Source: Hermatobates lingyangjiaoensis (taxonomy: Eukaryota; Arthropoda; Insecta; Hemiptera; Hermatobatidae). Taken from it: a stretch of DNA of 64,000 nucleotides. The translations under genes and the position numbers were made by a program. The stretch is from positions 2,472,001 through 2,536,000 of the forward strand of contig JAPFBL010001929.1 in assembly GCA_026182355.1 (NCBI GenBank), given 5' to 3'. This document shows positions 44,660-54,646 of this stretch, in pieces. Each line of letters begins with the position of its first letter. Within the stretch, counting starts at the first letter, position 1. The notes beneath the pieces are model-generated. The model was not told the DNA's origin and ran no database searches. It saw nothing but the letters and a program-made list of their open reading frames with translations.

Positions 44660-46843
44660 TCACTCAGAGACCTAGGTCTCGTTAGGTGAACACAGAGCTG
44701 ATGGTCGAAAAGTTCTTTCAGTAATCGACGAAAGACATACATTAAACTATTCCTCCAGAGCTCTCAATTTTCAGTTTTTAGTTATTACAGCAGTCAGGCT
44801 TAAAAAGTTCACTTCACGCAGATATGTAGTGGAAAATTGAAGAAATTTCTAAATAATATCTTTGTTGGTGAGCCTGAAGAAGTCTTTTGCCAAAAACTGT
44901 CCTATGTTAGGCCAGAAAAACTCAGCTTTAGAGCAAGTTCTTGCAAGAATTGAGTTAGTTCCTCCTGTAATGTCATGTCTCCTTTCTAACAACTAACTCA
45001 CTGAGTCACTCCATGGATGCTGAAGAGATATAAAATGACGTCATTTCCTGAAGAGTTTTGAAATTGTTTACTATTATCTCTCATATTACAGCAATATGAT
45101 TTTTTTTTGTGAGTGGTAACATTTCAAGATTTTTACTTTACACCTACAACTGCCACAGTTGTGTCTTTGAACGAGCAGTGGTTGAAAAACATTGGCTTAT
45201 ACGATAAAATGTGTTAGTGTACTATGAGGTCTTAAAACCTCTTATCTCATGATAACTTGACTTTACTATGATTAAAAGAAGTGTCTGTTAGTTAAAATTA
45301 TTATCTGCTTTTTCTCCCTATCAATTGCTCTTTCTTATCTCAAACTCAAACTAAATGTCAAAACCTTAAACTGTCTTAGATTATTCCCTGTAGTCTTACC
45401 ACTAAAACAGGCGTCTTATTTTACATGTATTAATTCAATTAATTTTGTCTGTTAAAAATGTCAATTGACCTTATGATAATCGGTATTTCAGACTTATCTA
45501 AAGAAGTACTATATGTTCGAAATGCGTTGTTTATCACATTAAACATCTGTATTTGGAGACTGTTTGATTAGCATTTTACCCCACAAGGGTATAATTGTTG
45601 AGTGTATTGAGAACAAACCATACAATAGCTTGCTTGAACAACTTTGTCGAATTTTATCTAATAACCTCATTCCAATTGAACTAGAATTTGTATAAAAAAT
45701 AATGAAAGAATAATTTAAAAGTGAAAGAAGAATATTTAACTGAGCATTGTCCTTTTAAATAAGATTTTAAACCTTTACAGGTTTCAATTAAAATCTTACG
45801 AACAATGCAACCTTTAACTGAAAGAGGCGCAAACCATGTTTTCAGTTTTTATATCTGTATTACCTTTTCTATTGCCATAGAAATCTACCGATTTTGTTTA
45901 TGTATTGCTAATTTTAGGTTAACTTTTATGAAAAAATATCACTGTTCTCGAGTTGATGATTTAGAGTAAAAAAGAAAAATTTTGAGAAATCATGAAATAT
46001 ACTGTCATGATGAAATATATTTTCGTCCATGTCATTTTGATAATAAGACATTCAGTTTATATTCTTAAAATAAACTATTTTTGGGTATAATATCAAACGA
46101 TGAGAACTGCATAGCGCCCAAACAACTTTCAAAATCGACCATAAGTCAAAAAGTTTGATATTTTTGAGATAATAATATTGTCTGTTCGACAATAATCACA
46201 AAGTTTTAAGACTCTAGATTTAACAGTTTAGGATAAGGAAAATGTTGTCTGTGTTAAATTTTGGCCCAAAAAAATAGCATTTCCAATGATTATACACTGA
46301 CTCAAACCAATAGGATACATGTACACCATAAGGCCCATTTTATGTGAATTATGAAGTAATGGTTTTGTTATGTTATGAAATATTAACGGTGTGGTTTGTA
46401 GGTGTGTCCACAAACTGCTGGATACCAACCTACCTTCGCATCCACATACACACAAAAAATCATCCAAAAAACATCAAAAAAGGTCTTTGGGCGCTCAAAA
46501 AATGTAGAGATGTCAAAATATCAAGATAAAATTTTTCTATGATTAGTATACAGCTGTTATAGTAGAGTAATTATAATGATGTCAAATTTTCTAAATCAAT
46601 TATTTGATGTTTTCTATTAACTGTAAAAACGTTGGAACTACAATAAAAAAAATGAAATCATCAAATTGATTATTTATGAGTTTGATAAAATTTTAAAAAG
46701 AGAGTTTAAAATTAGAGAAAAGGTCAGCTTTAAAATTGTGTCTAAACGATAGTCAAATTAAAATGAATCCAAAACTTCATTGACCATCAACGAGTTCAGA
46801 TATTTCGTTTACTTATAGTAAAATTGAGTGTAGGTCATTCCAG
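43857..46843 (+). mobile_element. Helentron/HINE-like element, copy C (diverged, enlarged)
   Basis: The 5' end TACTTTACTATTAGTAAAGT and 3' end ACTTATAGTAAAATTGAGTG plus TAGGTCATTCCAGA match copies A and B with substitutions; the terminal hairpin keeps pairing through one G-T wobble. The interior contains a TA tract (44,619-44,657), a hammerhead relic (about 45,490) and unrecognised AT-rich sequence, suggesting later insertions. No coding sequence. Confidence 0.65.
44619..44657. repeat. (TA)n microsatellite
   Basis: TA run inside HINE-like copy C. Confidence 0.95.
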
Positions 46844-46946
46844 ATTTTTTTGATTATTGTAATAATTTGAATTAATATTGTATAAGTGAATCTTTGAGTT
46901 TTGATTGTAAACATGTTTTTAAAAGAGTTTTTGAGAAGATACTGAC

Positions 46947-47094
46947 AGGGTCATGGGTGGAGTCGAGAGCAGCAGCGAGTATCCTGAGTTGAGGTTCTTG
47001 AACTAGCTGGGCCTGAGCAGCATGATCCTCCACCATGAAGAGAAGTGCTCTTGCTGCAAGAAGTTGTAGACAATGGTAGCTACAGTGTCGCCAC
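46947..47094 (-). CDS. Candidate internal exon of a conserved host gene
   Basis: On the minus strand, an acceptor (gaatgtttcag) precedes a 148-nt open segment (one base plus 49 codons) ending at a possible donor CCT|GTCAGT. The peptide contains WRHCSYHCLQLLAARALLF, MVEDHAAQAQLVQEPQLRI and LAAALDSTHDP. The alternating Leu/Ala pattern looks like paired amphipathic helices of an ARM/HEAT-type repeat protein. Base composition is far more balanced than in the flanks, which supports real coding. The family is not identified with confidence; a virilizer-like scaffold is only a guess from memory. Reading through to 46,872 is probably intron. Confidence 0.6.
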
Positions 47095-47828
47095 CTGAAA
47101 CATTCCAACATTTTAACGTTTAGATTCACCTGTTTTGCCAATAGAATTAATTATTTTTCGTTATTTCACTTATACAATATTTTTATAGGAACCGTAAGAT
47201 AAATCGTTCAATCGGAATCTTAAAGGTGATGCATAATTCTTACTCATAAAATTTAGAAACATTTTCATCTTTTATCTCAATACGTAAAACAGACTTATAA
47301 CTTAATTATTGTATACATATAAATAAAAGATAAGAAATAAAATTAAAGACAACGGAACGAATAAATAAATAATAAGATCACTCCCTTTCTTTAATGAATT
47401 CCTCCCACCTATTTCAACCCACTCATTTTTCTATTATTAGGTTTTTTATAATTTATTGTAGCATATTCCACACTGTATTAGATACATTAATTACATGCTA
47501 TGTACAATAATTCTTATTCTTAGAATTAATAATGCAAGGTTTCTCTTTTTTTATAAAATAAATATTTCTGTCGTATTTCTGACATTTTATTTTTAAATAA
47601 AAATGTCGAAGTTATAGAATATACATAATATATAGTTGGCTCAGATATTTTATGTACAAATGGAAAAAGGAAGATCAAAGTTGTACAATAATTTTACATA
47701 TTCTTTATAATATTGTTTTGAAATTAATAAGGAATATTTAATAGGCCACTCGATTCCGTAAAGTAGAACCTTCCGAATAAGAGCCAACTATCCAGGAGAT
47801 TTGGGCTGTCTTCTCGTTACATATACAT
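47095..47828. other. No gene recognised (possible intron)
   Basis: AT-rich sequence upstream of the candidate exon in its orientation. Confidence 0.4.
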
Positions 47829-48465
47829 CAGGAGTGTCAAAGTCAAAATGGACGGAGGGCCGTATAAAAAATGCAGCAACAAGTCGAGTGCAGGACTGAT
47901 CAAATGTTTATTGATTTTTTTTAAAATGACCACATATAGTGTAGTGAACGAAATTGAACCTATTGAAAACCTAACAAATATATTGCAATATGATCGGATA
48001 AATGAAGCAATATTTTCTTCTGGCTTTGTCAGTCATTTTTAATGTTCAACAGCACAAAAGTCAAATTTCCTTTATATATAAATCCCTATAACATTTACAT
48101 TAAATGTTTGAAGTGGTATTATTCAAGGCAGCATCAGTATATTTTCTCATTTAGACATACAGGTTTTCCAGTTAGCTCCGTGAACATGTACTTCGACTCC
48201 CACCTTGTTTGAAACCACCGGTTCTCAGTGCCCACCTTCCGTTTGGCATATTTGAAGGGTATCTGAAAGTTAACTTTTCCTATTACACTAATGACTGCTG
48301 ATAAATAATGAAATGAAGTTACGCTTGGTGCTTCGCCTTTGCATTGTGGGAAATGTAGTATTGGTGTGTGTAAAACTAATGCAGCCTTAAGGTCGGTTTT
48401 AATAATAAACTAATATCATCTTGCGAGCCATAGAAAACCCTCTCGCGGGCCTGATTTGACTCTGA
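47829..48465 (+). mobile_element. hAT-like non-autonomous element
   Basis: The 5' end CAGGAGTGTCAAAGTC followed by GGAGGGCCG, and a 3' end with GCGGGCCTGATTTGACTCTG, resemble the hAT/Charlie-type termini (CAGGGGTGTCAAA with a GGCC-rich subterminal region). The interior lacks a transposase. A target-site duplication is not clear. Confidence 0.45.
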
Positions 48466-48625
48466 CATATGGGATGTACATGATGGATAGGTACAGGTTT
48501 GTACCTGATGTACATGATGGATTTAATTTGTACAGGTATTCGTTAAATGACCCATGACTATTCATATTTTTCTTTAAATTACACAAAAGACGACGCATAT
48601 AAAAGATAAAATGTACACTTACTGA

Positions 48626-48661
48626 ATTCAATATTTCAAACTGTTGTTCGTCATCAGGAGA
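48626..48661 (-). ncRNA. Hammerhead ribozyme motif
   Basis: CTGATGA core, extra C, stem II GAAC/GTTT, GAA, ATAT, unpaired T; stem I slightly weaker than in the plus-strand twin. Confidence 0.65.
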
Positions 48662-48721
48662 AGATTAGAAGGGAGGATGAAGTGAGAGAGATCTCCCCAC
48701 TCACGCGTTCCGTCTTTTGAC

Positions 48722-48757
48722 GTTCCTGATGACGAACAACAGTTCGAAATATTGAAT
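48722..48757 (+). ncRNA. Hammerhead ribozyme motif, intact
   Basis: Stem I GTTC/GAAT (one wobble), CTGATGA 48,726-48,732, extra C, stem II GAAC/GTTC around AACA, GAA 48,746-48,748, palindromic ATAT, unpaired T 48,753. Core fully canonical. Confidence 0.8.
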
Positions 48758-48790
48758 TCAGTAAGTGTGCATTTTATATTTTTTCTGTGC

Positions 48791-49870
48791 CATCTTTTAT
48801 TTAATTTAAAGTTTTATAGTCCGTGTAGAACATTTATTCAATTTAGTATTCATATATTTCAATTGTTCATGGTTTATTTTGAAAAAATTCAACGATAGTC
48901 GCTTTTGTAGATTTTAAGACAAAACTGGGAATAGTTTCCTAGTTTTGTCAAAGTAGGAAAATATCCCTTTGTTAAAAAACCTTTTTGTACATTCCATCCA
49001 ATTTTTCCCCATTGTGTTACTGTTTGCCTGAATGACCTGACAATCTTCCTTAAAAAAAAAAAACTAAATATTTCCTCTGGTTTTATTTTGTTTATCGAAG
49101 TAATTTCATGGCAATCATTACAAGTTTATGTAAAATTATATCAACAATTAATCGAAAGAAATAAATTTAAATATATTTTGTTTTTTTTGTTGACATTTTT
49201 TTTTAAAATTTGCTATTTAACTGGAGAAGAAGTGAAATGTATTAATGCATGAAAATGTATATATAATGGTGAAAGGCAGGCGGAGGAGTGGTGTCATTAA
49301 TAGCTGAGGCAGAGCGGCATGAGAGATGAGGTATCTGCCTTGCCAACTCTTACCTTACGCCAGACCCATTTCTTGCATTACTGCCTCTTATTGTTTGGAA
49401 GAGACACATTTGGATAATTACATCGTTAGTTTATACAGAAGTTATTCTTACTTTGATAATTTACAATATAGTTGAGTGAAATAAAGTTTTTAAGGGATAG
49501 AAACTGATTTTAAAGTGGTTTTCTTTGAAGTGCTTCTAAGTAAAATATCTCGCTCTAAAAGGAATAAATAATTTTAATTTATCTAAAGATTACTACTACC
49601 AAAGAACTGCATAAAATGGTTTATAAACTCAAAATTTATTGATGAAATATTTTAGTGAAGAGATAATAGCAATGTTAAATTAATGTTGTTTAGTACATAA
49701 GTAAAATTATATAAAAAAAAGCATCTTTTTGGTAAAATAAGAAACAATGTTGAATAAATATAGCTACCTTGGTGAGATGAGTGAAATATTTTAGAAGCGT
49801 TATGACTACGACATTAGGGAAGGTGGACATCAACATGGTGCACATACATGCATACACACACACTTATACG
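48791..49870. other. No gene recognised
   Basis: AT-rich apart from a GC-richer patch at about 49,265-49,390 (aggcaggcggaggagtggtg) that I cannot classify. Confidence 0.45.
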
Positions 49871-49879
49871 TATATATAT

Positions 49880-50038
49880 ATATAAAAAGATTTCACATAA
49901 ACACGTGAAACAACAATCAATGATCAAACCACAATAAGAAATGGGAAATGGGTTTTTGACTCTGACGAAGACCGCTTGTTACGGTTGAAAGATCTTAGTC
50001 TTGTTTTCCCATTTCTTATTGTGTTTTGATCATTGATT
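49880..50038. mobile_element. PLE family F terminal pieces, foldback
   Basis: Short minus-strand terminal piece (49,888-49,948) and plus-strand end with hammerhead, bounded by TA tracts. Confidence 0.8.
49958..50000 (+). ncRNA. Hammerhead ribozyme motif, PLE family F, intact
   Basis: GACT (49,958-49,961), CTGACGA, extra A, stem II GACCG/CGGTT, GAA, palindromic AGATCT, unpaired T, AGTC (49,997-50,000). Every conserved position and all pairs are present. Confidence 0.85.
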
Positions 50039-50058
50039 ATATATATATATATATATAT

Positions 50059-50198
50059 GAAACAGTTCAAAATTGAAGATAGGTAGCACACAAAGTAAAG
50101 AAACACACTTACAAACTCAAAATGGTGGCAATCCATCTTCAGGAGAAAAGAGAAAGGGAGACCAAGCACGTTGTAGACGCAACGGCTAGTAATCCATA
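50059..50198 (-). mobile_element. PLE family A terminus
   Basis: Minus-strand end; the hammerhead at 50,116-50,145 has lost GAA and is presumably dead. Confidence 0.75.
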
Positions 50199-50220
50199 TA
50201 TATATATATATATATATATA

Positions 50221-50430
50221 TGATTAATCCACAATAAGAAATGAAAAAAAAAAGGACTATGTTTTTTCAATCACAACAAGCGGTCTTCGTCAGAGTCAAA
50301 AACCAAACTAACTCAGTTGACTCTGACGAAGACCGCTTGTTGTGGTTGAAAGATCTTAGTCTTTTTTCCCCATTTCATATTGTGGTTTGATCATTGATGA
50401 TTATTTCACTTCTTTATGCGAAATCTTGTT
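50221..50430. mobile_element. Foldback of PLE family F termini
   Basis: Minus-strand end (hammerhead 50,255-50,297, stem III damaged) and plus-strand end (hammerhead 50,319-50,361, intact) separated by about 20 bp. Confidence 0.85.
50319..50361 (+). ncRNA. Hammerhead ribozyme motif, PLE family F, intact
   Basis: GACT/AGTC stem I, CTGACGA 50,323-50,329, extra A, GACCG/TGGTT stem II with G-T pairs, GAA 50,348-50,350, AGATCT 50,351-50,356, unpaired T 50,357. Confidence 0.85.
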
Positions 50431-50471
50431 ATATATATATTTATTTTGTTTTTTCTTTTTTTTCTTCTTCT

Positions 50472-50505
50472 CTCCTGAAGACGGCAAGACGCCGAAATGA
50501 TCGAG
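50472..50505 (+). ncRNA. Hammerhead ribozyme motif, distinct family, intact
   Basis: CTC/GAG stem I, CTGAAGA 50,475-50,481, extra C, stem II GGC/GCC around AAGAC, GAA 50,494-50,496, stem III AT/AT around G, unpaired C 50,502. Followed by a pyrimidine-rich PLE-type tail. Confidence 0.8.
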
Positions 50506-50586
50506 ATTCGTGAGTGTTAGTCCTCTTTCTTGTGTTCTCTAGCTGTAACTTATATATATATATATATATATATACATATATATATA

Positions 50587-51907
50587 CAAAATAAATGTTC
50601 TTGAACTGACTGAGTCCTGATAAACTTTATTTTGTTTTTACTTTACAATCTATACTTTTATCAATATATATATCTTCACACACCAACAGGTGCACACATA
50701 AACACAAGCGCACACATACATACAGAAACTCAGAACTCAAACATACATATACACCCACACATATGCATTAACACATACTCATGCACACATTCATAGATGC
50801 ACATACACACAAAAAAAGAGAGAGTGTGGAAAGCACAGATGTGTGAGATAGAAGAAGAGATGAGTGATGAAGCCAGCATAAAATATGAGGAAAGAGAGAG
50901 ATATTCAAAAAGTGAGTAATAAAGAGGTAAGAGAAAAGAATAATGGCATTGTAATATACCGAAACTGAGTGAGAGAGAGAGAGAGAGAGAGAAAGAGAGG
51001 ATAAGATCTGGTAATATTTTACATTTTAGGGTGAAAGATTTATAAGGTTTTAGTGTTTTTAGACCCAACAGTTTTGGTAAGTTACAAGTATGAACAACTC
51101 ACTGTGGAAATTCGTCTCAAATAATGCCATTGTTCATATAATATTTACCTAATAATTAATAATAAGAGGCACATTATTACTTAAACGTTTTGAAACCATT
51201 AAGAGTAACTTCCTTCTGAAAAGACAGGTAATATTAGTTAACTTCTTTTAGTTTTCATTTCTTACAGATATTTATTTAGGTTTCATGTATTAGGCCTGAT
51301 ACTTATTCACAAATATATAAATCACAAATATGATGAGAACTGCTAGGCAAGTTTAGAAGGTAGTTTTCAAGAATTTCCACATAGCTTCTTTCTGATTCTT
51401 GAAATAAGAGTTTCAAAAGAAATAGTGATGTAACATGTGGCTAATATATAGTATTGAGCACAGTGCTAGTAAAAGAAGGGCGATGTCAGAAGGTTAGATC
51501 GTGCAAGTTCAACTTCAAACACGACTAATTACAACCAAATCAATAATCATGTGAAAACTGCCGCACGTCGACAAGCGTGTTAAAAGAATTTCCTTTAAAA
51601 CTTGTTTTTCACGCAAGGGTTATTACGTAATTTTAGTTAAATGTTTTAAAGCATGATTTAATAAATAAATCATGGGCCTTCCAATGTACTTTTAAGTTTC
51701 GGTTTTTTCTTCCGAATAACATAACTTAGCATAAATTATCATCCAGGTATTGGTAATTCACAATGAGGGCAAAGTAAAACTGAATAGCCTAGGATACTCC
51801 AATTTCGTTATCATAAGTAAACTATACCTTTATCATGCATAAACAATATTATTATTACGTATTCTAATAAATAATAAACATAAACTGATCATTATGTATT
51901 AATAATA
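50587..51907 (+). repeat. 1.3-kb direct repeat, copy 1
   Basis: Near-identical to 53,276-54,613 at an offset of about 2,690 bp. It starts with a PLE terminal piece (ttcttgaactgactgagtcc) and a TA tract, and includes a GA-rich microsatellite near 50,960-51,000. The ORFs in it (for example 50,730-51,068 -) are Leu/Ser-rich shadows of this low-complexity sequence. Confidence 0.92.
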
Positions 51908-52072
51908 AAACAGAAAGAGTTCTTCATCATTAAACACATTCAGGTTGCCAACAATTAGGAAATTTAATCTACCAGGTTAAAAGTATTATTATTTTTTAGT
52001 TCGTTTGCTCTCTGACGATGTGTTGACGAAAGGCCTTAGAGCATTGTTTCCAAAGTATTTTCATTGTGGTAA
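51908..52072 (+). mobile_element. PLE family B 3' end
   Basis: Matches the last codons and 3' UTR of family B (ttaaacacattcagg and cattgtggtaaatta) with substitutions; it begins exactly where the direct repeat stops and runs into TA. Confidence 0.85.
52007..52044 (+). ncRNA. Hammerhead ribozyme motif, PLE family B, intact
   Basis: Six-bp stem I TGCTCT (52,007-52,012) with AGAGCA (52,039-52,044), CTGACGA 52,013-52,019, extra T, GT/AC stem II with loop GTTG, GAA 52,029-52,031, palindromic AGGCCT 52,032-52,037, unpaired T 52,038 at the expected cleavage site. This copy has a canonical core, unlike the palindrome copies at 20,440 and 21,837. Confidence 0.85.
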
Positions 52073-52200
52073 ATTATATATATATTATGTATAATTATAT
52101 ATATATAAAACATATAATATATAATATATATAATATATTATATATATTATATATTATATAATATATATATATTATAATAATATATATATATATATATATG
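52072..52200. repeat. (TA)n-rich tract
   Basis: Long imperfect TA/TATA sequence. Confidence 0.95.
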
Positions 52201-52217
52201 TTGAATGCCAGATTAAT

Positions 52218-52383
52218 ATTGTAAAAGACGAGCCAATCCCTGTTACGTATTACTTTGGGCACTTCTTATTGGTTTGTGGGTGTTTATTCGTTGAACACAA
52301 CGAATGTGTTCAACGAATAAACACCACAACCAATAAGAAGTGCCCAAAGTAATAGTAACAGGGATTGGCTCGTCTTTTACAAT
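52218..52383. mobile_element. Near-perfect foldback, 84-bp arms
   Basis: Arms (attgtaaaagacgagccaat and complement) meet at TTGAACACAACGAATGTGTTCAA. Flanked by TA tracts on both sides like the PLE ends, but no hammerhead or coding motif is visible; a PLE 5' region is possible. Confidence 0.8.
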
Positions 52384-52428
<45 letters not shown>

Positions 52429-52441
52429 AATATATATATAT
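52383..52441. repeat. (TA)n microsatellite
   Basis: Interrupted TA run. Confidence 0.95.
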
Positions 52442-52660
52442 GTAACCTTTGGGAGAAGTCCTTCATTCAAGCATATTTCATTGAATTACTGACCGTATTT
52501 TACTGATGTCATTTTCTTCACCAGTTTTTCAAGGTTTCTGAATACCTTCTTCTTTCCTTAATCCAAACGTTGGAGAATGTTAATTAAGCAAGAACCGACA
52601 CGTTCCGACTGGCTTCCAGTCATCTTCAGGGTAATACGGTCAGTTATTGATATATATATA
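52441..52660 (-). mobile_element. PLE unit junction: 3' end with hammerhead beside N-terminal coding
   Basis: On the minus strand, a 3' terminus with hammerhead (52,594-52,632) is followed by N-terminal coding sequence LEKLVKKMTSVKYGQ, stop, FNEICLNEGLLPKVTY, then TA. This order (3' end then start of coding) is what a tandem or pLTR arrangement of PLE units gives. Confidence 0.7.
52594..52632 (-). ncRNA. Hammerhead ribozyme motif, distinct family
   Basis: ACC/GGT stem I, CTGAAGA core, extra T, six-bp stem II GACTGG/CCAGTC around AAG, then GGA in place of GAA, stem III ACGTGT, unpaired C. Best stem II in the window; the A13 change probably reduces activity. Confidence 0.65.
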
Positions 52661-52667
52661 TATATAA

Positions 52668-52880
52668 TTAAAGTTGGCAGCAGCTTCTGCGTTGACCAAT
52701 TTCTTACTGATGTTCTCTAGTTTCCTAACTAGTTTTCGGTAACTTTCGGGTATTTTCCAAAGGAGTTCTGGTAACGAGAACTTTTGGAAAATATCTGAAA
52801 GTTACCGAAAACTAGTTAGGAAACTAGAGAACACAGTAAGAAATTGGTCAACGCAGAAGCTGCAGCCAACTTTAATATAC
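52668..52880. mobile_element. Foldback of PLE N-terminal coding sequence
   Basis: About 85-bp inverted arms; the plus arm reads ESYRKLVRKLENTVRNWSTQ, a charged helix like the PLE N-terminal segment at 19,466. Bounded by TA tracts. Confidence 0.65.
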
Positions 52881-52917
52881 CTCTTTAAGAGAAGACCTGC
52901 TGCCTTCATACACCAAT

Positions 52918-52966
52918 ATATATATATATATTATATATATATATATTATATATATATATATAATAT
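52918..52966. repeat. (TA)n microsatellite
   Basis: Interrupted TA run. Confidence 0.95.
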
Positions 52967-52974
52967 GATGTATA

Positions 52975-53065
52975 TAATACGTTTCATACGATTCATAAAC
53001 ACAGAACTGAGGAACAAACAGACATACTGTCTCTAATTTTCGGTTTAACCGTCATCACATATATA
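52975..53065 (-). mobile_element. PLE terminus, family A-like
   Basis: Minus-strand end with hammerhead relic (53,030-53,058): TGATGA, GGTT/AACC stem II, GAA, AATT, then GAG; first part of the core lost. Confidence 0.65.
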
Positions 53066-53087
53066 TCAGATATCATATACCATATAT

Positions 53088-53089
<2 letters not shown>

Positions 53090-53128
<39 letters not shown>
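53090..53128. repeat. (TA)n microsatellite
   Basis: TA run. Confidence 0.95.
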
Positions 53129-53129
<1 letters not shown>

Positions 53130-53131
<2 letters not shown>

Positions 53132-53250
53132 ACATAATCTGTGACACATAGACAGCAACATAACCTGTTGCAATGACTCACTATTCAATATTTCGAGCGT
53201 AATGGCGGTTGTTCTCAGAGAAGAAGGTAATTGACGAGGGACGACAGTCA
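53130..53250 (-). mobile_element. PLE terminus relic
   Basis: Relative of the 23,268-23,412 foldback (gtgacacatagac and tattcaatatttcgagcg); GAA plus AUAU signature on the minus strand. Confidence 0.55.
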
Positions 53251-53251
53251 A

Positions 53252-53277
53252 CTCATATATATATATATATATATATA
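53252..53277. repeat. (TA)n microsatellite
   Basis: TA run at the start of direct repeat copy 2. Confidence 0.9.
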
Positions 53278-53350
53278 AAATAAATGTTCTTGAACTGACT
53301 GAGTCCTGATAAACTTTATTTTGTTTTTACTTTACAATCTATACTTTTAT

Positions 53351-53384
<34 letters not shown>

Positions 53385-54613
53385 TCACACCAACAGGTGC
53401 ACACATAAACACAAGCGCACACATACATACAGAAACTCAGAACTCAAACATACATATATACTCACACATATGCATTAACACATACTCATGCACACATTCA
53501 TAGATGCACATACACACAAAAAAAGAGAGAGTGTGGAAAGCACAGATGTGTGAGATAGAAGAAGAGATGAGTGATGAAGCCAGCATAAAATATGAGGAAA
53601 GAGAGAGATATTCAAAAAGTGAGTAATAAAGAGGTAAGAGAAAAGAATAATGGCATTGTAATATACCGAAACTGAGTGAGAGAGAGAGAGAGTGTGAGAA
53701 AGAGAGGATAAGATCTGGTAATATTTTACATTTTAGGGTGAAAGATTTATAAGGTTTTAGTGTTTTTAGACCCAACAGTTTTGGTATGTTACAAGTATGA
53801 ACAACTCACTGTGGAAATTCGTCTCAAATGATGCCATTGTTCATATAATATTTACCTAATAATTAATAATAAGAGGCACATTATTACTTAATCGTTTTGA
53901 AACCATTAAGAGTAACTTCCTTCTGAAAAGACAGGTAATATTAGTTAACTTCTTTTAGTTTTCATTTCTTACAGATATTTATTTAGGTTTCATGTATTAG
54001 GCCTGATACTTATTCACAAATATATAAATCACAAATATGATGAGAACTGCTAGGCAGGTTTAGAAGGTAGTTTTCAAGAATTTCCACATAGCTTCTTTCT
54101 GATTCTTGAAATAAGAGTTTCAAAAGAAATAGTGATGTAACATGTGGCTAATATATAGTATTGAGCACAGTGCTAGTAAAAGAAGGGCGATGTCAGAAGG
54201 TTAGATCGTGCAAGTTCAACTTCAAACACGACTAATTACAACCAAATCAATAATCATGTGAAAACTGCCGCACGTCGACCAGCGTGTTAAAAGAATTTCC
54301 TTTAAAACTGGTTTTTCACGCAAGGGTTATTACGTAATTTTAGTTAAATGTTTTAAAGCATGATTTAATAAATAAATCATGGGCCTTCCAATGTACTTTT
54401 AAGTTTCGGTTTTTTCTTCCGAATAACATAACTTAGCATAAATTATCATCCAGGTATTGGTAATTCACAATGAGGGCAAAGTAAAACTGAATAGCCTAGG
54501 ATACTCCAATTTCGTTATCATAAGTAAACTATACCTTTATCATGCATAAACAATATTATTATTACGTATTCTAATAAATAATAAACATAAACTGATCATT
54601 ATGTATTAATAAT
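53276..54613 (+). repeat. 1.3-kb direct repeat, copy 2
   Basis: Near-identical to 50,587-51,907, differing by isolated substitutions, TA-tract length and a short change in the GA run. Homology stops at taataat, where copy 1 joins PLE family B sequence and copy 2 continues into other sequence. Confidence 0.92.
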
Positions 54614-54646
54614 GCTGTTTAAATTAAATGTGTAGTGTGCTAAGTA

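Larger units (their letters stand above)
48600..48790. mobile_element. Foldback of a PLE terminus with two hammerheads
   Basis: Minus-strand end (48,605-48,665) and plus-strand end (48,715-48,785) are reverse complements around a GC-richer spacer. Confidence 0.8.

Noticed and set aside
44688..44730. CTGATGGTCGAAAAG as another hammerhead
   Set aside because: There is no room for stem II between the core and GAA, and the core does not fit CUGANGA plus a stem.
50730..51068. 112-aa minus ORF, repeated at 53,437-53,775, as a duplicated gene
   Set aside because: It is Leu/Ser-rich sequence from GA-rich and CA-rich low-complexity DNA within the direct repeat, with no domain and no start or promoter support.
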